DNA of 64,000 nucleotides from contig NZ_CP121662.1 in assembly GCF_029714285.1 (NCBI RefSeq), positions 1,736,001 to 1,800,000 of the forward strand, given 5' to 3'. The position numbers and the translations under genes were made by a program. Shown here in pieces: positions 1 through 8,996 of this stretch (the stretch's first letter is position 1; each line of letters begins with the position of its first letter). Origin of the DNA: Rhizobium sp. CB3090 (GTDB taxonomy: Bacteria; Pseudomonadota; Alphaproteobacteria; Rhizobiales; Rhizobiaceae). The notes under the pieces are model-generated. The model was not told the origin of the DNA. It made no database searches and saw nothing but the letters and a program-made list of their open reading frames with translations.

Positions 1-3000
1 TTTCTCATCGATCAGCGCCTGCAATCCGGCTCCATAGGCACCGGGCTTCGAGCCGAAGACGCGGTAGCCGGCTCGCCGGCTGGCCGATGCCTCGTCCAGT
101 CCCGCTGCCGCCAATCGCTTGATCTCGCCTCGCATGCGTGCCGCGATGGGATTGTCTGCGGCGTCCTCATCCAACGCCCCGACCGCACGGACCGCTTTGT
201 CGAACAGCGCGATCTGCTCGGGAAAGGCATCGCGGAAGAAACCGGAAATGCGCAGCGTCACATCGACACGCGGCCGCCCGAGCTTTGCGGGCGCGACGAT
301 CTCGTAGCCGGTAACCCGCCGCGAGGTCATGTCCCAGACCGGCTTGACGCCGATCAGGGCTAACGCCTGGGCAATATCGTCACCGCCAGTACGCATATTC
401 GACGTGCCCCAGGCCGTCAGCCCGAACGAAACCGGCCACTCGCCATGATCCTGCACATAGCGGCGGATCAGCAGTTCCGCCGATTTCTTGCCCAGCTCAT
501 AGGCAGCCGGCGTCGGGACGGCGCGGCTGTCGACAGAGTAGAAATTCCGACCCGTCGGCAAAACATCCGGCCTGCCGCGCGTCGGCGCACCCGATGGTCC
601 GGGCGGCACGAACCGCCCATCGAGGCCCTTCATGAGAGCAGCGATTTCGGCGTCACCACAAGCAAGTATCGAAGGCTTGAGGCGAGATTCGATTTCAGCG
701 AGGACGGCGAGGGTTTGCGGCCAGTCTTCGGGACAGGCGATTTCGCCGGCGACGAGTTTCGCGGCCAAGAGTTCGATGCGCTCGACCGTATCGCCCTGCG
801 TACGCCACGGGGCGTCGGAAATGTCGGCGAGAATATTGGGACGTGAGCCAGTCCATGCTGCGGCCATATCGCAATCCAAAGGATCGAATGGCATATACGG
901 GAGAGCGACAGAGGGGGGTACCGGCTCCTCCGCTTTTTCTGATCCGAACGCATCCCGCGCGATCGCCCGCTGCAGGCTCTGATCGCCGCCCTCGCCCAAG
1001 CTCCGCGGCACACGCGCCAGCGCCACCGTCAAATCCGTCAGCAGCCTTCCAGATGGGGAGACTCCGAAAACATGCAGCCCGTCGCGAATCTGCATTTCCT
1101 TGAGATCGCATAGATAGGCGTCGAGTTTCTTGAGCGCCTCATCCTCGCCTTCGCCCTTGGCAATCCCGGCATCCTGATCGAGGCCGATATCGGTGACCAG
1201 ATCGAGAATCTGCTTGCGCAGCAGCCGAATGCGGCGGGGATCGCCCCCGGAGGCTTCGTAATATTCGTCCACCAACGCTTCCAGATCCTTGAGCGGGCCA
1301 TAGCTTTCGGCACGGGTCAAAGGCGGGGTCAGATGGTCGATGATCACGGCGCTCGCACGGCGCTTGGCCTGCGTGCCCTCGCCGGGGTCGTTGACGATGA
1401 AGGGATAAAGATGCGGCAACGGCCCGAGGACTGCTTCCGGATAGCAGCTCTCCGATAGCGCCAGCGCCTTGCCCGGCAGCCATTCGAGATTGCCGTGCTT
1501 ACCCATGTGAATGACGGCATGTGCACCGAAAGATCGGCGCAGGAACGCGTAGAAAGCGAGATAGCCATGCGGCGGCACGAGATCCGGCGAATGATAGCTT
1601 TCCTTCGGATCGATGTTGTAGCCGCGGGCGGGCTGGATGCCCACCAAGACGTTGCCAAAACATGCGAAGGGCAGCGCAAAGGCGCGCTCGCGAACATAAG
1701 GGTCGCTTTCCGGATCGCCCCAACGGGCAGCGATCTCTTCCTGGATCCGCATGGGAAGAGATGATAGGAAATCCTTGTATTCCCTTAGGGAAAGGGTCTC
1801 GCGCACGATCCTGCCATCATTACCGGAATTGGTCGGCCCGTCCATCAGGTGCCGCATAAGCCCATCGCCATCGGCAGGCAGATCGGCAACCGGATAACCC
1901 GCTGCCCGCATCGCTCTCAACACTTCCATCGTGCCCGCCGGCGTGTCCAGTCCGACGCCGTTGCCGAGCCGTCCGTCGCGGTTCGGATAGTTGGCCATGA
2001 CGAGAGCCACGCGCCGATCCTGCGACGGCGTTTTGCGCAAGTGCGCCCAATTGGCCGCCAATCGGGCGGTGTAGCGCATGCGGTCCACTGCCGGCTCGCT
2101 GCCAACGATATTGGCCTCGACGCGATCATCATAACGCGCCGCCGCCTTAAAGGAGACGGCGCGGGCAAGCACGCGCCCATCCACCTCCGGCAGCGCGACA
2201 TTCATGCCGAGATCGCGCGCGGAAAGGCCCTGTGAGGAGGCTTCCCAAGCCTCCCGGGAGGATGCGGAGAAGATCGCCTGCAGCACCACGGCATCACTCG
2301 CCTCCAACACGGTCGGCTGGCGATCTGCGCCCGGTGCCGAAACGGCAAAACCGGTCGTGTTGATGACGACATCCGGCTTCAGCTCGGCGAAAACGCTTTC
2401 GAGAATGCCGACGGAGACCGGATACTTGAGACTATAGGCAAATACCGGCAGCGGTCGCATGCCCTCAGCGATGAGCGCCTGTATCATGGCTTCGACCGGC
2501 TTGGTTTCGCCGCTCTGCACGAGCGCGCGGTAGAAGGAAATGGCGATGGTCGGGGGGTCGATTCCCGCTGCCTGCTCCGAACCCGGTATCGCCCCCTCAG
2601 CCGGCGCTGTCGCGCCACCCTCTCCCTGCTGGGGCGAGGGTTTGGATGCCGCGTCCTCGATTTTCCCCTTCTCCCCTCGGGGAGAAGGTGCCCGCCCTTC
2701 GACAAGCTCAGGGGCGGATGAGGGGGTGCCTCCACAGTGCGCGGAAAGCGTCTTCCACTCTTCGACCCCAATCACACCCCTGCCCGGCCACCAGATTCCC
2801 GCCTTCATTAGCGGAGCAGCCGGCGCCGGCTTTTCGGCGCCGGACAGCATGGCGCCGGCGTAGCCGAGAAAATCACGGGAATTGGCGTCGCCGCCTTCGA
2901 TCAGATAGGACCACAGCGCATTCAGATCCTCGAGCGCAACGTTGGAAAACGGCGTCAGCCCCGGATCGGGCTTCGAATCCCCCGGCAGCACCGCGATGAG

Positions 3001-3324
3001 CGCGCCGCTGCGGACCGCACAGGCATGCAGCGCTTCGAGCGCATAGTGAAAATAGCTGGCACCGCCAAGCGCCCGCACGATGATCAGCTTCGCATGCCGC
3101 GCCGTCCGTTCGACATAGGTGTCGACGGACATGGGATGCTTGAGGCTCATCAGGCTTGCGAGCCGCAGGGAATGGGCGGCTTCCCCCTGCCCATAGGCAG
3201 CGGCTATCGCCGCAAGTTCGGTATCGGCCGCCGACAGAAACAGGATATCGCCCGGCGACTGACCGAGATCGATCGCCTCCTCGCCGTCGCTGATGGTACC
3301 TTTTTGAGCTAGGAGGAGATGCAT
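1..3324 (-). CDS. cobN: Cobaltochelatase subunit CobN, 3' end cut by window edge
   Basis: Large subunit of the aerobic cobaltochelatase (CobNST), which inserts cobalt into hydrogenobyrinic a,c-diamide in cytoplasmic cobalamin synthesis. One frame stays open from the ATG at 3324 to base 1 (1108 codons); family members are about 1250-1300 residues, so roughly the last 150 are outside the window. CobN-type segments include HMGKHGNLEWLPGK near the middle and SKPGAYGAGLQALIDE at the left edge. The start lies 9 bp after the cobW stop, so it is the third gene of a cobP-cobW-cobN operon. About 45 residues around 190-245 look foreign (PELVEGR, SPRGEKG, PSPQQGEGG) and are encoded by a palindromic repeat listed separately. 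Confidence 0.95.
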   Translation of the reverse strand, partial: MHLLLAQKGTISDGEEAIDLGQSPGDILFLSAADTELAAIAAAYGQGEAAHSLRLASLMSLKHPMSVDTYVERTARHAKLIIVRALGGASYFHYALEALHACAVRSGALIAVLPGDSKPDPGLTPFSNVALEDLNALWSYLIEGGDANSRDFLGYAGAMLSGAEKPAPAAPLMKAGIWWPGRGVIGVEEWKTLSAHCGGTPSSAPELVEGRAPSPRGEKGKIEDAASKPSPQQGEGGATAPAEGAIPGSEQAAGIDPPTIAISFYRALVQSGETKPVEAMIQALIAEGMRPLPVFAYSLKYPVSVGILESVFAELKPDVVINTTGFAVSAPGADRQPTVLEASDAVVLQAIFSASSREAWEASSQGLSARDLGMNVALPEVDGRVLARAVSFKAAARYDDRVEANIVGSEPAVDRMRYTARLAANWAHLRKTPSQDRRVALVMANYPNRDGRLGNGVGLDTPAGTMEVLRAMRAAGYPVADLPADGDGLMRHLMDGPTNSGNDGRIVRETLSLREYKDFLSSLPMRIQEEIAARWGDPESDPYVRERAFALPFACFGNVLVGIQPARGYNIDPKESYHSPDLVPPHGYLAFYAFLRRSFGAHAVIHMGKHGNLEWLPGKALALSESCYPEAVLGPLPHLYPFIVNDPGEGTQAKRRASAVIIDHLTPPLTRAESYGPLKDLEALVDEYYEASGGDPRRIRLLRKQILDLVTDIGLDQDAGIAKGEGEDEALKKLDAYLCDLKEMQIRDGLHVFGVSPSGRLLTDLTVALARVPRSLGEGGDQSLQRAIARDAFGSEKAEEPVPPSVALPYMPFDPLDCDMAAAWTGSRPNILADISDAPWRTQGDTVERIELLAAKLVAGEIACPEDWPQTLAVLAEIESRLKPSILACGDAEIAALMKGLDGRFVPPGPSGAPTRGRPDVLPTGRNFYSVDSRAVPTPAAYELGKKSAELLIRRYVQDHGEWPVSFGLTAWGTSNMRTGGDDIAQALALIGVKPVWDMTSRRVTGYEIVAPAKLGRPRVDVTLRISGFFRDAFPEQIALFDKAVRAVGALDEDAADNPIAARMRGEIKRLAAAGLDEASASRRAGYRVFGSKPGAYGAGLQALIDEK
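2591..2730. repeat. Palindromic repeat element inserted in frame in cobN
   Basis: The stretch contains three GC-rich inverted repeats: one at about 2617-2641 (CCCTCTCC/GGCGAGGG), one at 2665-2690 (CCCCTTCTCCCC facing GGGGAGAAGG), and CCCTTCGACAAGCTCAGGGG at about 2695-2714. Such blocks are common between genes in Rhizobiales and Sphingomonadales and give characteristic spurious peptides such as PELVEGR and LSLSKG. Here the block lies inside cobN, keeps the frame and has no stop codon. Its exact borders cannot be set without an uninterrupted cobN for comparison. Confidence 0.7.
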
Positions 3325-3333
3325 GGCTTCGCC

Positions 3334-4383
3334 TTAGGCCAACGTTTCTATCGCCTTGCGCACAACCCCTTCATCCATCTCATGCAGCCCAATCACCACA
3401 AGCCGGGTCTGACGCTCTTCGCCTGGCGTCCACGCGCGGTCGAAATAATGGTCGATGCGGCTGCCGACGGCCTGGATCTGCAGGCGCATCGGCTTGCCTG
3501 GCACATCGACGAAACCCTTGAGACGCAGGACATCATGTTCCGCAATCACGCCCTTCAGCTTCTCGATAAACAGAGCGGGATCAGCGATCGGGCCGAGATC
3601 GACGACGAAGCTGTCGAATTCGTCGTGATCATGCGGGGCGCCGTCCTCGTGCTCCAGCTCATGATGCGATTTGCGGTTAGCGATATCGCCTTCGGTGCCG
3701 ATGCCGAGGCCAAGGAGGATGGCGGTCGGGACCTCACCGTTTTTCGCTTCGATGATCGTCGGCTTGCGGGCGGTGCGGGAGGCGACTTCGGTACGGACGC
3801 GGCCAAGGCCTGCGACGTCGATCAGGTCGGTCTTGTTGAGAACGATGAGATCGGCGCAGGTCAATTGATCCTCGAACAGCTCCTCGATCGGGCTTTCGTG
3901 ATCGAGCGTTTCGTCCTCGACACGGCGGGCTTCGACGGCATCATGGTCATCGGCAAAACGACCGGCGGCGACAGCGGCGCTGTCAACCACGGTGATGACG
4001 CCGTCGACGGTGACCTGGGTGCGGATATCCGGCCAGTTGAAGGCAGCGACCAGCGGCTGCGGCAGAGCAAGACCCGAGGTCTCGATAACGATATGGTCGG
4101 GACGCGCTTCACGCTCCAAAAGCTTGGTCATGGTGGGAATGAAATCGTCCGCGACGGTGCAGCAGATGCAGCCATTGGTCAGCTCGATAATGTCGTCCTC
4201 GGTGCAGTTCTCCGCGCCGCAACCCTTCAGCACGTCGCCGTCGACGCCCAGATCGCCGAACTCGTTGATGATCAAAGCGATCTTCTTACCGCCGGCGTTC
4301 TGCAAGAGGTTGCGGATCATCGTCGTCTTGCCGGCGCCAAGGAAGCCGGTGATGACGGTGGCGGGAATTTTTTCCTGGTTCAT
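3334..4383 (-). CDS. cobW: Cobalamin biosynthesis protein CobW (COG0523 GTPase)
   Basis: Metal-chaperone GTPase of the COG0523 family, proposed to deliver cobalt to the CobN chelatase. It has an N-terminal P-loop GFLGAGKTT, the metal-binding CICC motif (NGCICCTV), the guanine-specificity motif NKTD, a His/Asp-rich linker (HELEHEDGAPHDHDEFD) and the C-terminal CobW domain. The ATG at 4383 (349 residues) follows an AAGGG ribosome site; a TTG three codons upstream overlaps the cobP stop and is less likely. It lies between cobP and cobN with gaps under 10 bp, so the three are almost certainly one transcript. Confidence 0.95.
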   Translation of the reverse strand: MNQEKIPATVITGFLGAGKTTMIRNLLQNAGGKKIALIINEFGDLGVDGDVLKGCGAENCTEDDIIELTNGCICCTVADDFIPTMTKLLEREARPDHIVIETSGLALPQPLVAAFNWPDIRTQVTVDGVITVVDSAAVAAGRFADDHDAVEARRVEDETLDHESPIEELFEDQLTCADLIVLNKTDLIDVAGLGRVRTEVASRTARKPTIIEAKNGEVPTAILLGLGIGTEGDIANRKSHHELEHEDGAPHDHDEFDSFVVDLGPIADPALFIEKLKGVIAEHDVLRLKGFVDVPGKPMRLQIQAVGSRIDHYFDRAWTPGEERQTRLVVIGLHEMDEGVVRKAIETLA

Positions 4384-4388
4384 TCGGA

Positions 4389-4916
4389 TCAACCCTTCAT
4401 TTTCAGCGGCAATCCCGCCGCGATAAAATAGACTTCGGCGCTCGTCGCCGCGATCATCTGGTGCAATCGGCCAGCATGATCGCGAAACTCGCGCGCCATA
4501 CGGTTCTCGGGCACGATGCCAAGCCCGACCTCATTAGAAACGAGGAAAAGGCGCGACCTGGCGCCCGGTAGAAATTCGGTGAGAGCGGAAAATTCCGCCG
4601 GAATGTTGCGCTCGGCCATCATCAGATTGGTGACCCAGAGCGTCAGGCAATCAACGAGAACAGCGCGGTCTTCGCCGTCGATCGCCGCCAGCCGGGCCGT
4701 CAGATCGAGCGGCTCCTCATGCGTCGTCCAGAGGAGATCGCCCCGATCAGCGCGATGCTGTGCGATGCGATCACGCATTTCATCGTCCCAAGCCTGGCCC
4801 GTCGCGACATAATGGCGAGCAAGGCTAGTGTCCGAGACCAGCGATTCGGCGAATCGGGATTTGCCGGAGCGTGCGCCGCCGAGAACGAAAACGGCGTGGG
4901 ACGATGGGGATGTCAT
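4389..4916 (-). CDS. cobP: Bifunctional adenosylcobinamide kinase / adenosylcobinamide-phosphate guanylyltransferase
   Basis: CobP (CobU) phosphorylates adenosylcobinamide and then transfers GMP, giving GDP-cobinamide for nucleotide loop assembly. The 175-residue length fits the family. The P-loop GGARSGKS is near residue 13, followed by YVATG and [22 protein letters not shown] is the conserved C-terminal block. It is the first enzyme gene after the cobalamin riboswitch. The ATG at 4916 has only a weak GGGGAT ribosome site and sits 3 bases after the stop of a 17-codon leader reading frame, so translational coupling is possible. Confidence 0.95.
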   Translation of the reverse strand: MTSPSSHAVFVLGGARSGKSRFAESLVSDTSLARHYVATGQAWDDEMRDRIAQHRADRGDLLWTTHEEPLDLTARLAAIDGEDRAVLVDCLTLWVTNLMMAERNIPAEFSALTEFLPGARSRLFLVSNEVGLGIVPENRMAREFRDHAGRLHQMIAATSAEVYFIAAGLPLKMKG

Positions 4917-4919
4917 GAA

Positions 4920-4973
4920 CTATCCCCGTTCCGAAAACAGGCGCCTGCACGCCAAGAACTTATTTCGCGCCAT
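4920..4973 (-). CDS. Possible 17-residue leader peptide before cobP
   Basis: An ATG at 4973 is preceded by a strong ribosome site (GGAGG, 5 bases away) immediately downstream of the riboswitch. It opens a 17-codon frame, MARNKFLACRRLFSERG, that ends in TAG three bases before the cobP ATG and in the same frame. The best ribosome site in the leader therefore serves this small frame rather than cobP. It may couple translation to cobP, but expression is not shown and it could be fortuitous. Confidence 0.4.
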   Translation of the reverse strand: MARNKFLACRRLFSERG

Positions 4974-5036
4974 GACAACCTCCGTGCTGGCAGCCGAGAC
5001 TTCCGTCTCTGGGGTGGGCCTTGCGCCCGGCACGTA

Positions 5037-5403
5037 TGGCAGGTCTCCTGGCTCGCGGATGAGGCGCAATAAGCGGGGGCGGACCGAAACCGGTCGCCCT
5101 CGATCCTGCACCAGCGGATCTTTCTCGCCTTCCCGGCATACATCATGAAAAGACGGACGATTCGTAGATTTAGAGGCGTCCAGCCCTGGTTGATCATGAC
5201 GCCACGCCAGTGGCTTTTCCGGCTCTAAGCTGCTCTCGCCCGCCCGCACCATGCGGACCGTCAGCGAAATACGCCCGGAACCGAATGAAAGACCCTGACC
5301 GCTCTACAGTCGCGGGGTCGGCTGTGATGAGAGCGCCCGAATTGGGTCCGCCCCTTCACATTCCCTTTTCATCCCATGCGGCAGATCGCCGCTCAGGAAC
5401 CAT
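5037..5403 (-). promoter_or_regulatory. Cobalamin (B12) riboswitch upstream of cobP-cobW-cobN
   Basis: Read on the minus strand, the leader holds the class elements in order: GGTTCC near 5402, AAAAGGGAATGTGA, CCCCGCGACTGTAGAGCGG, AAGCCACTGG near 5215, CGGGAAGGCGAGA, and the B12 box AGCCAGGAGACCTGCC at about 5059-5044. The family binds adenosylcobalamin and represses cobalamin synthesis or transport genes. The segment between the GCCACTG element and GGGAAGG is longer than usual. No clear poly-U terminator follows, and the GGAGG ribosome site lies soon after the aptamer, so control of translation start is the more likely mode. Confidence 0.92.
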
Positions 5404-5600
5404 TCGTTATGCCGCAATGATTAGGCTTTCGGCCTCGGCAAGTCAATCAAGGCGGATCGGTACGACATTGGCTGTCCCAATGGCGAAATATCGCATAAAA
5501 ATCGCAGCCTGCGCTGCTTTTTTTGCCGTATTTCTTTGATGTTAGGAGTTTATAGAAGCCAAGCATATAGCTTTGAGCGCAAAACTGTCGTCTGTTCCCG

Positions 5601-7397
5601 ATGTTGCAGAAATTCCAACCGCGCCGCCTCGGCGTCATCTCGGCTCTATTCGATCTCGGTCGCTTCAGGGCATTGCTGCGTCGTGGCGAACTGGGACTTG
5701 TTTTCGCCGGCGCGCTGGCGGGAATAGCCTCCGGTTGCGCCGTGACGGCGATGAGCTTCATCTCACGCAAACTTCACAGCGTTATCTATGGCATAACCGA
5801 CTATGAGCGCCTCAGTTCTGCGGCGGTGGCGATACCCGATAAGTCGGTGCTGCTGATCGCGCCCATAGCCGGCGGCATCATCCTTGGCATCCTGCTCTAT
5901 GTATTGTCACGCACGCGCAAGAAGCCGATGGTCGACCCGATCGAAGCCAATGCGCTGCACGGCGGCCGCATGTCGCTCACCGACAGTATCCTCGTCGCGG
6001 TGCAGAACCTCATCTCGAACGGATTCGGCGCTTCGGTCGGGCTTGAGGCGGGCTACACGCAGCTTGCCGCCGGCATCGCGTCGAAATTCGGTTACAAGAT
6101 GCAGATGCGCCGTGCGGACCTGCGCATGCTCGTCGGCTGCGGCGCTGCCGGGGCCATCGCCGCCGCATTCAACGCGCCGCTGACCGGTGCCTTCTACGCC
6201 TTCGAGCTTATCATCGGCAGCTATTCCATCCTCACGCTGACACCTGTCGTCGTCTCAGCGCTGATATCGACGATGATCGCAAGACTGCTCGCCGGCGACG
6301 ACTTCGCCATCGACATCGATCATTTCGGCGCGATCGTCCCTGCCGACTATCTTCCGGCCATCCTGCTCGGTGCCTTCTGTGCCGGTATAGGCATCCTGAT
6401 CATGCAAGGCGTCGCATGGGTTGAAGAATTTGCACGCAAGAGCTCCATCGCGCCTCCATTCCGCCCCGCGCTCGGCGGCGTCGTTGTCGGCCTGTTGGCG
6501 CTGATCTCGCCGCAGATTCTGTCCGCCGGCCACGGCGCACTGCATCTCAACCTGTCGACGAATGTGACCCTTGGCGCACTGACCGGGCTTTTCGTCCTGA
6601 AATCATTGGCCTCTGCCGTGTCGATCGGTTCAGGCTTCAGGGGCGGCTTGTTCTTCGCCTCTCTGTTCATGGGCGGGCTGCTTGGCAAGATTTTCGCTTA
6701 CTGCGGTCCCTATTTCGATCACGCAACGCTGACGCCGGCCGTCTACGCCGTGGTCGGCATGAGTTCGCTTGCCGTCGCCATCATCGGCGGCCCCTTGACC
6801 ATGACCTTCCTGGCGCTGGAGATCACCGGCGACTTTCCGATCACCGCCCTGGTACTCGCTGCAGTCATCACCTCGTCCCTGGTCGTGCGCACCACCTTCG
6901 GCTACTCCTTTGCCACATGGCGCTTCCATCTGCGCGGCGAAAGCATTCGCAGCGCCCATGACGTCGGCTGGATCCGCAACCTGACGGTTAACCGTATGAT
7001 GCGTCCGGACGTGCACACGGCACCCGTCGACATGAGCATTGAGGAGTTTCGCCACCGTTTTCCGATCGGCTCGGCGCAGCGCGTCATTCTTATCGACAAG
7101 GACGAGAAATATGCCGGCATGGTGCTGATGCCCGACATCTATGCGAGCCCGGTCGAGAAGGACGATGAAGAACACGGCCTTGCGGACTTCATCCGCCATC
7201 GCAACGACTTCCTGCAGCCGCAGATGAATGCCAAGCAGGCCGCAGCCCTGTTTGACCAGACCGAAAGCGAAGCGCTGGTGGTAGTCAACGACCTGATCGA
7301 GCGCAAGGTCATCGGCCTGCTCACCGAAAGCTATACGCTGCGCCGCTACAGCGAAGAACTCGACCGCCGCCGCCGCGAGGTCTCGGGCGAGCTTTAA
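5601..7397 (+). CDS. ClC-family chloride channel/transporter with C-terminal CBS region
   Basis: Inner-membrane ClC-family anion channel or Cl-/H+ antiporter, 598 residues. About ten or more hydrophobic segments fill residues 30-430. The family signatures are present in diverged form: GFGASVGLEAGYTQL (selectivity region), GCGAAGAIAAAFNAPLTGAFYAFE and GSGFRGGLFFASLFMGGLLG. The last 140 residues are soluble and read like paired CBS domains (NRMMRPDVHTAP, SEALVVVNDL, VIGLLTES), which in this family bind nucleotides. The ATG at 5601 has no good ribosome site, so the exact start is uncertain. It appears monocistronic. Confidence 0.92.
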   Translation: MLQKFQPRRLGVISALFDLGRFRALLRRGELGLVFAGALAGIASGCAVTAMSFISRKLHSVIYGITDYERLSSAAVAIPDKSVLLIAPIAGGIILGILLYVLSRTRKKPMVDPIEANALHGGRMSLTDSILVAVQNLISNGFGASVGLEAGYTQLAAGIASKFGYKMQMRRADLRMLVGCGAAGAIAAAFNAPLTGAFYAFELIIGSYSILTLTPVVVSALISTMIARLLAGDDFAIDIDHFGAIVPADYLPAILLGAFCAGIGILIMQGVAWVEEFARKSSIAPPFRPALGGVVVGLLALISPQILSAGHGALHLNLSTNVTLGALTGLFVLKSLASAVSIGSGFRGGLFFASLFMGGLLGKIFAYCGPYFDHATLTPAVYAVVGMSSLAVAIIGGPLTMTFLALEITGDFPITALVLAAVITSSLVVRTTFGYSFATWRFHLRGESIRSAHDVGWIRNLTVNRMMRPDVHTAPVDMSIEEFRHRFPIGSAQRVILIDKDEKYAGMVLMPDIYASPVEKDDEEHGLADFIRHRNDFLQPQMNAKQAAALFDQTESEALVVVNDLIERKVIGLLTESYTLRRYSEELDRRRREVSGEL

Positions 7398-7547
7398 GTC
7401 CACCTGTAAACTCGCGCAGCTCTCCGAACGAGATGTTGGTTACACCGACGCCGTGCGGAATCCTGCCGCGAGAGCTTTGCAGCCATATCATACTATCTTG
7501 CTGCCGTGGTGCCCTTGAAAACTCCTCGCCTGTTGGTATGATTTTAC

Positions 7548-7886
7548 ATGGAATCCACTCTTGTTGCTCAAGTCCTTGCCTGGACTACACTCGGCTTGAT
7601 ACTGCTCGGCACAGTCGTTCCTGTTGGCTTGAAGCAACACATCGTTGCAGCAGCGAATATCAAGAGCGTTTTTCTTTTTGCATTCATGGGCCTGTTGTTT
7701 GTGGTGGCCTATCCTACCGACCGTCGAGTCATTGCATTGCTATGCATTCTGATGGCCACGGCAAGCGAATCACTGTTGTTGATCTTACCTGATCGACAGA
7801 TTCGAATTGAAAGAATGGTAATAAAAATACTCGGCGTGTCTCTCGGCGTGCTTATTGGTGGAATACTAATGGTAATTGCGAATTAG
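7548..7886 (+). CDS. Small hypothetical membrane protein (VanZ-like)
   Basis: Reading frame of 112 residues with four hydrophobic segments (about residues 8-28, 38-56, 60-80 and 92-110) and a short basic loop (DRQIRIERM). The layout recalls the small VanZ-like membrane proteins of rhizobia, but no motif proves this. The stretch between the channel gene and this start shows no other gene. Function unknown. Confidence 0.6.
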   Translation: MESTLVAQVLAWTTLGLILLGTVVPVGLKQHIVAAANIKSVFLFAFMGLLFVVAYPTDRRVIALLCILMATASESLLLILPDRQIRIERMVIKILGVSLGVLIGGILMVIAN

Positions 7887-8076
7887 ACGTCCATAATGCT
7901 TTCAAATCGAAGTACTCGACCACACGCTACATCCCGTCCAACTTAAAGCCCCTCCTCCGGTAAATTCATAAGTGTTGGGAAGTATATCTGTAGCAATAGC
8001 CTGGCGCACTTTTTGCCGCCCCGGTAGCCGGCCGCGGGGTTTCTAATCGTGAAAACATCGGTTAGATGTATGCTCT

Positions 8077-8367
8077 GTGGGCGCTTTGATAGATCCGATG
8101 GTGATTTCAGTAGTAGTGCTTGGCGTCGCACTGGCGGGTGATATTTCCTTTGATCGTCCTCAGCCGACATTTATTGCGGAGCGGATTTCCGATTGCAGCC
8201 ATATAGTCGAGCGGGTTCTGTCGAAGACAAAAGGCCGCCTCCTGTCAATGAGACCGCATGAAGACCGTTGCACCGTAACAGTGCTTGTTCCACGCGATGG
8301 CGCACGCCCCGAAAAGATCGTGGTCCGGGAGCAGTACTCCGACGACGTGGGTGAGGATAACGAGTAG
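8077..8367 (+). CDS. Hypothetical protein with N-terminal hydrophobic segment
   Basis: Up to 96 residues from a GTG at 8077, or 89 from the ATG at 8098, which puts a signal-like hydrophobic stretch (MVISVVVLGVALAG) at the N terminus. The rest is soluble with two cysteines (SDCSHI and EDRCTVTVLV) that could pair in the periplasm, and an acidic tail. Neither start has a good ribosome site. I do not recognise a family. An IS630 element lies about 60 bp downstream. Confidence 0.5.
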   Translation: MGALIDPMVISVVVLGVALAGDISFDRPQPTFIAERISDCSHIVERVLSKTKGRLLSMRPHEDRCTVTVLVPRDGARPEKIVVREQYSDDVGEDNE

Positions 8368-8441
8368 CCCGGCATCAGGTTTTCTCGGGTCAGTATCGCC
8401 GGAAAACTCGCGCGTCAGGTTTTTATACCAACGCTCAATGA

Positions 8442-8996
8442 TTAGAACTCATCGGCCCATTTTCTGTGGCCGATTGACATGACGCGCCAAGGCTGGCGTT
8501 GGAGCTTGTGCCAAGCATCGCAGCAGTGATCGACGATGTCCTCGTAAGATTTGAAGACGCGGTTGGAGAGCCAGTTTTCGCGCATGAACTGCCAGAGGTT
8601 TTCAACCGGGTTGAGTTCGGGCGACTTTGGCGGCAGCGGCAAGATGGTGACGTTTTCGGGCACGGTGAGATTGTTGGACATGTGCCAGCCCGCCTGATCC
8701 ATGATGAGGATAGCGTGGGCGTCTTCGGCGACATGGCGGGAGATTTCCATCAGATGCTGGTTCATGGCATAGGTGTCGCACCACGGCATGACGAGTGCGG
8801 CGGCCTTGCCGAGCTTCGGGCAAATCGCACCGAAGATATAGGCCGATCTCGTGCGCTGGTCGTGCGGCGCTGAGGGCCGTGTTCCGCGCTTGGCCCAGCG
8901 ACGGGTGATCTTGTTCTTCTGGCCGATGCGGGCTTCGTCCTGGAACCAGATTTCTATTCGTTTTCCTTTAGCGGCTCCGGCAGCGATTTCCGCCAC
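8442..8996 (-). CDS. IS630 transposase, catalytic frame (OrfB)
   Basis: Carries the DDE nuclease of IS630/Tc1-mariner transposases. The three acidic residues are in IEIWFQDEARIG, ILIMDQAGWH and PPKSPELNPVENLWQ. The ATG at 8996 is probably not a true start; the frame is most likely reached by -1 frameshifting from the upstream frame, which overlaps it by about 40 bp. The domain is complete to the stop just inside the left inverted repeat. Confidence 0.88.
   Translation of the reverse strand: MAEIAAGAAKGKRIEIWFQDEARIGQKNKITRRWAKRGTRPSAPHDQRTRSAYIFGAICPKLGKAAALVMPWCDTYAMNQHLMEISRHVAEDAHAILIMDQAGWHMSNNLTVPENVTILPLPPKSPELNPVENLWQFMRENWLSNRVFKSYEDIVDHCCDAWHKLQRQPWRVMSIGHRKWADEF

Noticed and set aside
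3319..4431. Long plus-strand open frame (370 codons) opposite cobW
   Set aside because: It is the mirror of cobW; the minus-strand protein has all CobW motifs and the plus frame has no family features.
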